This document shows, piece by piece, positions 59,582 to 64,000 of a stretch of 64,000 bases of DNA. The translations under genes and the position numbers were made by a program. The stretch covers positions 124,001 through 188,000 of the forward strand of contig NZ_LVCF01000001.1 of assembly GCF_001594145.1 (NCBI RefSeq), in the 5' to 3' direction. Numbering within the stretch: position 1 is the first letter of the stretch; each line of letters begins with the position of its first letter. The notes beneath the pieces were generated by a model. The model was not told the origin of the DNA. It saw nothing but the letters and a program-made list of their open reading frames with translations, and did no database searches. The stretch comes from Branchiibius sp. NY16-3462-2 (GTDB lineage: Bacteria > Actinomycetota > Actinomycetes > Actinomycetales > Dermatophilaceae).

Positions 59582-61069
59582 ATGGTTGCGGATGTCGCTG
59601 ATTCTGTTGTGGTGCAGGGGGTTTCGTGGGCGGCGGGTGTTGCGGGGGTGCACACGGCGTTAGACGCGTTGACGTCCTGCCGTGACACGGGCGACCTGGC
59701 TAACGACGAGACGGTCACCGACGGCGAGCTGCGGGCGTTGAGTTCTTCGCTGTCACGGGCGAAGGCACGGATCGATGCGGTGCTGATGGTGTTGGCGCGG
59801 GGATTACACGAACGCGACGCGGCCCGTGTCGCCGGCGCGATCAGTACCGGGCAGTTGTTGGCGCAGGATTTTGGTGGGGACCGGACCGATGCGAACGCGT
59901 TCGTGCGCACCGCGATCCAGCTGTCCAACACCCCGATCGTCGAAGACGCGTTGGCGCAGGGCCGGGTCAACCGGGACCAGGCCGGGGTCATCGCCCGCGC
60001 CCTGAACCACCTCCCCGTCGGTGTCGAGGCCGCTGACCGGGTCCGGGCGCAGGAGTCGTTACTGGACGCTGCCCGGTTGCTGTCGATCCAGGACCTGGGG
60101 CGGGCCGCGACCCGCACCGCGGACGCGTTCAAGACCCCCGCCGAGGCCGACCAGCATGAAGAGGGCCAACTGCGGGCCCGGGAACGGCGTGCCGCCCGGA
60201 ACACCCGGTTCTGGATGCGCGACAACCGGGATGGCACCCACCGCGGCGGGTTCACCCTGCCCGACACGGAAGCGGAGATGCTGCGCAGCGCCGTGGAAGC
60301 CCTCTCCGCACCCCGCCGCTACCACCTGGAATCTGCCGAGGCGGATGCGGACGGGGTGGATGCTGCCGGTGCGGATGCTGGGTTGCCGAGCGATCAGCGG
60401 CACCGGCAAGGGCGGGCGTTCGCGATCATCTGCTCCCACCTACCCGCCGATGCGTTACCCAACGCCGGCGGCATCAGCGCCGTGCTGAGCGTCAACGTGG
60501 ACTACGACACCCTCACCGGGCAACTCGGCCCCGGCACGTTGCCCTCGGGGGCACGGATCTCCGCGGCCAAAGCCCGCGAGATCGGCTGCGGCGCCGGGAT
60601 CCTGCCCCAAGTGCTGGGTGGGGCACCGTTACCGCTGGACCTGGGACAGTTGCAACGGTTGTTCAACGCCACCCAACGCCGCGCCCTGGCCATGCGGGAC
60701 CGGGGCTGTGCCTACCCCGGCTGTGACCGGCCCCCGCAATGGTGTGAAGGCCACCACTGGCGTAACCCCTGGACACCCCCAAACCCCGACGAGGCGCACG
60801 GCGCTACTGATCTGGGAAACGGGTGCCTGCTGTGCGCCCACCACCACCGCCTCGTGCACGACCGGCACGTGCAGATCCGCGAACGCAACGGCTACCTCGA
60901 ATTCCTGGTCCCACCCGTCATCGGACAGAAAACCAACGCCGACTACGGAGGCGACCTATTCACCCCCGACAACCCGGTCGGCACCCTGCAATGGCAACGC
61001 AACTACCGCTGGACCGCCCGCGAGCGAACCGGCGGAGGCGGGGCAGGAGCCGTCAGCCCACCACGGTGA
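59582..61069 (+). CDS. DUF222/HNH endonuclease domain protein (13E12 repeat family-like)
   Basis: 495 residues. The DUF222 part (about 10-330) is Ala-rich and helical with EDALAQGRVNRDQAGVIARAL and RRAARNTRFWMRDNRDGTHRGGF. The C-terminal HNH nuclease has RGCAYPGCDRPPQWCEGHHW and CLLCAHHHRLVHD, giving the zinc cysteines and catalytic histidines. Such genes occur in many copies in actinobacterial genomes and vary between strains; their role is unknown. The ATG at 59582 has GAAGGGG upstream. It overlaps the convergent M16 gene by 17 bp. Confidence 0.88.
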   Translation: MVADVADSVVVQGVSWAAGVAGVHTALDALTSCRDTGDLANDETVTDGELRALSSSLSRAKARIDAVLMVLARGLHERDAARVAGAISTGQLLAQDFGGDRTDANAFVRTAIQLSNTPIVEDALAQGRVNRDQAGVIARALNHLPVGVEAADRVRAQESLLDAARLLSIQDLGRAATRTADAFKTPAEADQHEEGQLRARERRAARNTRFWMRDNRDGTHRGGFTLPDTEAEMLRSAVEALSAPRRYHLESAEADADGVDAAGADAGLPSDQRHRQGRAFAIICSHLPADALPNAGGISAVLSVNVDYDTLTGQLGPGTLPSGARISAAKAREIGCGAGILPQVLGGAPLPLDLGQLQRLFNATQRRALAMRDRGCAYPGCDRPPQWCEGHHWRNPWTPPNPDEAHGATDLGNGCLLCAHHHRLVHDRHVQIRERNGYLEFLVPPVIGQKTNADYGGDLFTPDNPVGTLQWQRNYRWTARERTGGGGAGAVSPPR

Positions 61070-62372
61070 CCGGGCCGCGGCCGAGCGCCTCGACGGCGGC
61101 CGCGTGCTCGGTGGCGTCGCCCACCAGGACGATGCTGCGGGGGGTGTCTCGCCACAACGACCAGGCCCGGCTCACCTCGTCTGCGGTCAGCGAGGGCAAC
61201 TGCGCCAAGTAGTCCGTGACGTAGTCGGTGCCGAGACCGAACAGTGCCAGACCGGCTGCTTCGTCGGCCACCACATCGGCGGTCGAATAGCGGCCCGGCG
61301 CGGTCCGGGCGACATAATCGGCTCCATTGCGGACCTCGTCGGTGGTGAATTCCGTTGCGCCATCAAGGATTCCGAGGAGCAGGTCGAGCGCTGGTGCGGT
61401 GACGTCGGCGCGCACCGACCCCGATACCAGGAAGGTGCCGTCGTCCTTGCGGGGGCGGAACCCGGCGCGGATGCCGTAGGTGTAACCCTTCTCCTCCCGC
61501 AGCACCGCGTCGATGCGTGCGGTCGGGGCACCGCCGAGGACGAAACCGAGAACCGGGTACGGCGCCCAGTCGACGCTGCGCGCGGGGCCGGCCTGCCCGA
61601 CGTACAACTCGGTCTGCACCGAGCCGGGCCGGTCGACGAACACGATGCGTGCCCGGTCAGGTGCCAACTCATCCGGAGTCGACGGTGCGGGAGTGTGCGT
61701 CGGGGACCACGCACCGAAGGTGTCGGCCAACGCCGCACGCGGATCGTCGAAGTCACCAGCCACGATCAGCGTCGACTGGGCGGGCGACAGGTACCGGTAG
61801 AAGTCACGGCAGTCGTCGGGAGTGATCGCTCCGACCGACTCGGCACTGCCCGCGGTCGGGCGGGAGGCACGGCTCTGCGCCGTGTAGTAGGTCTTCACCC
61901 ATTCCAGGGCTGCGCGACTGCCGGGGTTCGCCAACTGGTGGTCGATCTCCGAAATACGTTGCCGCACATGGCGACTCACTTCGGTCTCATCGAACGCCGG
62001 TTGACTCAGGAACTCAGTGACCAGTTCCCACCCGAGGTGCAGCCCACGAGCCGTCGACTCGGTTTCCAGAGTGAGTCCGTTCTGCCCGAACGACGCACCG
62101 TAGGCCACGCCGTGCCGTTCGAGGAGCTCGGCCGTCTCGTCCGCAGAGTGGGCGGCGCTGCCCTCATCCAGGGTGCGACTAACAATGGTCGCCACCCCCT
62201 CCACCGCGCGGGGTTCGGCCGACAGCGGCACGGGTACGACTACCCGGGTCGAGATGACCTTCTGACCCGGCCGGTGGTAGAGCAGCACCCGCATGCCGTT
62301 GGGCAACTCGAAACGCTCCGGGACCGGGAACGCCCACGGCTGCGGCGGCGCTACCGCCGGACGCCCCGTCAT
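61053..62372 (-). CDS. M16-family peptidase, non-catalytic subunit
   Basis: 439 residues with the two-domain M16 fold (FELPNGMRVLLYHRPGQ opening, EEKGYTYGIRAGFRP late signature). The zinc motif HxxEH is absent: at its place the sequence reads EGVATIVSRTLDEG. Such inactive subunits pair with an active partner, as in mitochondrial processing peptidase and PqqL-like pairs. The ATG at 62372 overlaps the stop of the active gene by 4 bp and has GAGGTGAAGG upstream; the frame back to 62570 is spurious. Confidence 0.92.
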   Translation of the reverse strand: MTGRPAVAPPQPWAFPVPERFELPNGMRVLLYHRPGQKVISTRVVVPVPLSAEPRAVEGVATIVSRTLDEGSAAHSADETAELLERHGVAYGASFGQNGLTLETESTARGLHLGWELVTEFLSQPAFDETEVSRHVRQRISEIDHQLANPGSRAALEWVKTYYTAQSRASRPTAGSAESVGAITPDDCRDFYRYLSPAQSTLIVAGDFDDPRAALADTFGAWSPTHTPAPSTPDELAPDRARIVFVDRPGSVQTELYVGQAGPARSVDWAPYPVLGFVLGGAPTARIDAVLREEKGYTYGIRAGFRPRKDDGTFLVSGSVRADVTAPALDLLLGILDGATEFTTDEVRNGADYVARTAPGRYSTADVVADEAAGLALFGLGTDYVTDYLAQLPSLTADEVSRAWSLWRDTPRSIVLVGDATEHAAAVEALGRGPVTVVG

Positions 62373-63634
62373 GCCTTCACCTCGTAGGTCACGACTGCCC
62401 GCGATTCCGGACGCAACCACTGCGCCGCGACCCGGGCGATGTCGGCGGAAGTCACTTGCGCCACGCGGTCCAGGTAGGTGTTGATGAAGTCCGGGTCGTC
62501 GTATAGCAGCGTGTACTGGCTCAGCAGGTCGGCCCGCTCGTCCTGGGCGGCAAGCGATTGCAGCCACCACCGCTCGGTGTCGGCCAGCAGCACTTCCATC
62601 TCGACCTCGGACGGCGGCTGCTCAACCAGTGCCGTCAGCTCCTCCACCAGCGCCGTCTCGAGCGTTTCGAGCGAGACACCGTCAGCGGCGTCGAAGAAGA
62701 AGTAGCCCAGCGATACTCCGGCCGCCAGTCCCATCACGCTGCGGCCGGCGTGGGTGGCTTGCTGGGAGCCACGCACCAGACGCCGGTAGAGCCGGGACGT
62801 CGCTCCTGCGGCCAGGACGTCGAAGGCCAGCTCGGCCGCCAGGAAGTCCGGGGCGTCGGCGGCGGGCAGCCGGAACGCGACGTACAACCGGTCCTCGGGG
62901 ACCTCCTCGACCCGCTGGAGCCGCACCGGTGAGTCCAGGGGCGCTAGTGGCGGCACCGGTCGGTCGACCACGTTCACGGCGGCGAGGGAACCGAAGTACC
63001 GCTCCGCGGCTGCGAACCCCTCCTCCTCGCTGAGGTCGCCGACGAGGGTCAGGACCGTGTTGTTGGGCGCGTAGTGCGCCCGGAAGAAGTCGTGCACGTC
63101 CTGCAGGGAGGCCGCGTCCAGGTCGGCCATCGAACCGATCGTGGGGTGCTGGTAGGGGTGGCCGTCCGGGAACACCGTCGCGTAGATGTCGACCAGGGCG
63201 TTGCCGTAGGGCCGGTTGTCGTAGCGCTGCCGCTTCTCCTCCTTGACCACGTCCCGCTGGTTGTCCAGGCACTCCTGGGTCACCGCGTCCAGCAGTCCGC
63301 CGTGTCGGTCGGCCTCCAGCCAGAGCGCCAACTCGTAGGCACCGGTGGGGACCGTCTCGAAGTAGTTGGTGCGGTCGAACCACGTCGTCGCGTTGAGCCG
63401 GGCGCCCTGCGCCAGCAGAGTGGCGAAGTGCTCACCCTCGGCGACGTTGCGCGAGCCCTGGAACATCAGGTGTTCGAAGAGGTGGGCGAAGCCGGTGTGC
63501 CCCGGCTCCTCATGGCGGGAACCGACCCCGACCCACAGGTTGACCGAGACGGTGGGCACGGACCGGTCGGAGCTGACGACGACGCGTAGCCCGTTGGGCA
63601 GTTCGCGTACGGCGATCGGATAGTCCAGCGGCAT
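62369..63634 (-). CDS. M16-family zinc metallopeptidase, catalytic subunit
   Basis: 421 residues. The inverted zinc motif is present as GFAHLFEHLMF (HxxEH), with the downstream Glu in LDNQRDVVKEEKRQRYDNRPYG. The opening RELPNGLRVVVSSDRSVPTVSV is standard. It probably works with the adjacent non-catalytic subunit as a heterodimer on small peptides or targeting sequences. No signal peptide is seen, so it acts in the cytoplasm. It is the first gene of the pair. Confidence 0.94.
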   Translation of the reverse strand: MPLDYPIAVRELPNGLRVVVSSDRSVPTVSVNLWVGVGSRHEEPGHTGFAHLFEHLMFQGSRNVAEGEHFATLLAQGARLNATTWFDRTNYFETVPTGAYELALWLEADRHGGLLDAVTQECLDNQRDVVKEEKRQRYDNRPYGNALVDIYATVFPDGHPYQHPTIGSMADLDAASLQDVHDFFRAHYAPNNTVLTLVGDLSEEEGFAAAERYFGSLAAVNVVDRPVPPLAPLDSPVRLQRVEEVPEDRLYVAFRLPAADAPDFLAAELAFDVLAAGATSRLYRRLVRGSQQATHAGRSVMGLAAGVSLGYFFFDAADGVSLETLETALVEELTALVEQPPSEVEMEVLLADTERWWLQSLAAQDERADLLSQYTLLYDDPDFINTYLDRVAQVTSADIARVAAQWLRPESRAVVTYEVKA

Positions 63635-63750
63635 GCCGACACCTTAGGCATGCCCGCGCGTCGCGCGACATTCAGGCGTGGTTCAGCTGGGTGCGCCAAG
63701 GTGCGCAGCAGCGTCGGAACCCCCGGCGCACCGTGAGAAGGAGCATTCCG

Positions 63751-63975
63751 ATGGCTGTTTCCGTAGACCTCGCCAAGTCGCTGGACAAGGCGTACGAGGA
63801 CAAGACGCTCGATGAGATTCTCGACGCCCCGATCGACGCCCTCGCCGGCCTGACCCCCCAGCACGCTGAGGCGCTGCAGGAACTTCTTGGGATCAAGTCC
63901 ATCCGCGACCTGGGATCCAACAAGTACTTCGCGACGGCCGGTGTGCTGGTGGCCCTCGCCAACCGGGCCGGCTGA
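63751..63975 (+). CDS. Small helix-hairpin-helix domain protein
   Basis: 74 residues, MAVSVDLAKSLDKAYEDKTL at the start, then a helix-hairpin-helix-like module LAGLTPQHAEALQELLGIKSIRDLG and NKYFATAGVLVAL. Such short modules can bind DNA or form protein contacts; no function is known. GAAGGAG lies 7 nt before the ATG; the longer frame from 63691 lacks a ribosome site. It is a single gene divergent from the M16 pair. Confidence 0.8.
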   Translation: MAVSVDLAKSLDKAYEDKTLDEILDAPIDALAGLTPQHAEALQELLGIKSIRDLGSNKYFATAGVLVALANRAG

Positions 63976-64000
63976 GCGGTCAGCGCCCCGGATGCGCGCC

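Overview
The window is high-GC actinobacterial DNA. GTG starts are common, genes often overlap by 4 bp, and several genes look leaderless. Actinobacterial markers include the 24-residue ribosomal protein bL37, a SigR/RsrA pair, nickel superoxide dismutase, a DUF6104 protein, a DasR-type operator and a DUF222-HNH protein. A member of the Micrococcales (Dermacoccaceae/Intrasporangiaceae-like) is plausible, but that placement is inference. No tRNA, rRNA, insertion sequence or CRISPR array was found.

Region 1 (1-27.3 kb, plus 32.4-34.5 kb) is an exopolysaccharide/cell-surface locus. It holds a polyprenyl-phosphate sugar transferase, several glycosyltransferases, the four dTDP-L-rhamnose genes split into two blocks (rmlB-rmlD near 6-7.6 kb, rmlA-rmlC near 26-27 kb), a Wzy-like polymerase, two Wzx-like flippases and a Wzz/BY-kinase. 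It also holds a PaaK-like adenylate-forming enzyme, a cytidylyltransferase with a CDP-alcohol phosphatidyltransferase, a methyltransferase, and two large secreted proteins (a LamG/PKD giant and a parallel beta-helix protein). Two of these genes look compositionally different from the rest, so the locus is probably mosaic.

Region 2 (27.3-32.4 kb) is an N-acetylglucosamine module: PTS IIA, IIB and IIC, NagA, a two-SIS-domain protein that could act as the glucosamine-6-phosphate deaminase, and a DasR-like GntR regulator. A good dre-type palindrome lies in the divergent promoter region.

Region 3 (34.6-39.7 kb) is the most striking part. A promoter and cobalamin riboswitch lead into nrdA-nrdB-mntH. 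NrdB carries the full class Ic signature: Phe replaces the radical Tyr and Glu replaces the first Asp ligand. It is followed 6 nt later by an Nramp manganese importer. This suggests a B12-repressed unit that makes a Mn/Fe ribonucleotide reductase and imports its metal. Next comes a DUF559 nuclease-like gene bracketed by two related palindromes (39.8-40.9 kb).

Region 4 (41-64 kb) holds housekeeping and accessory operons. These are an amino-acid ABC transporter running into sodX and followed by sodN; a DUF3311/monocarboxylate symporter pair with a CRP-like site; two tandem membrane HD-domain proteins preceded by a Trp-rich small ORF and a terminator hairpin; bL37; sigR-rsrA with an autoregulatory-type SigR promoter; ferritin; an alpha/beta hydrolase with an SRAP protein; aroA-rsgA-FUSC-hisN; gabT; a DUF222-HNH protein with upstream DnaA boxes; an M16 peptidase pair; and a small helix-hairpin-helix protein.
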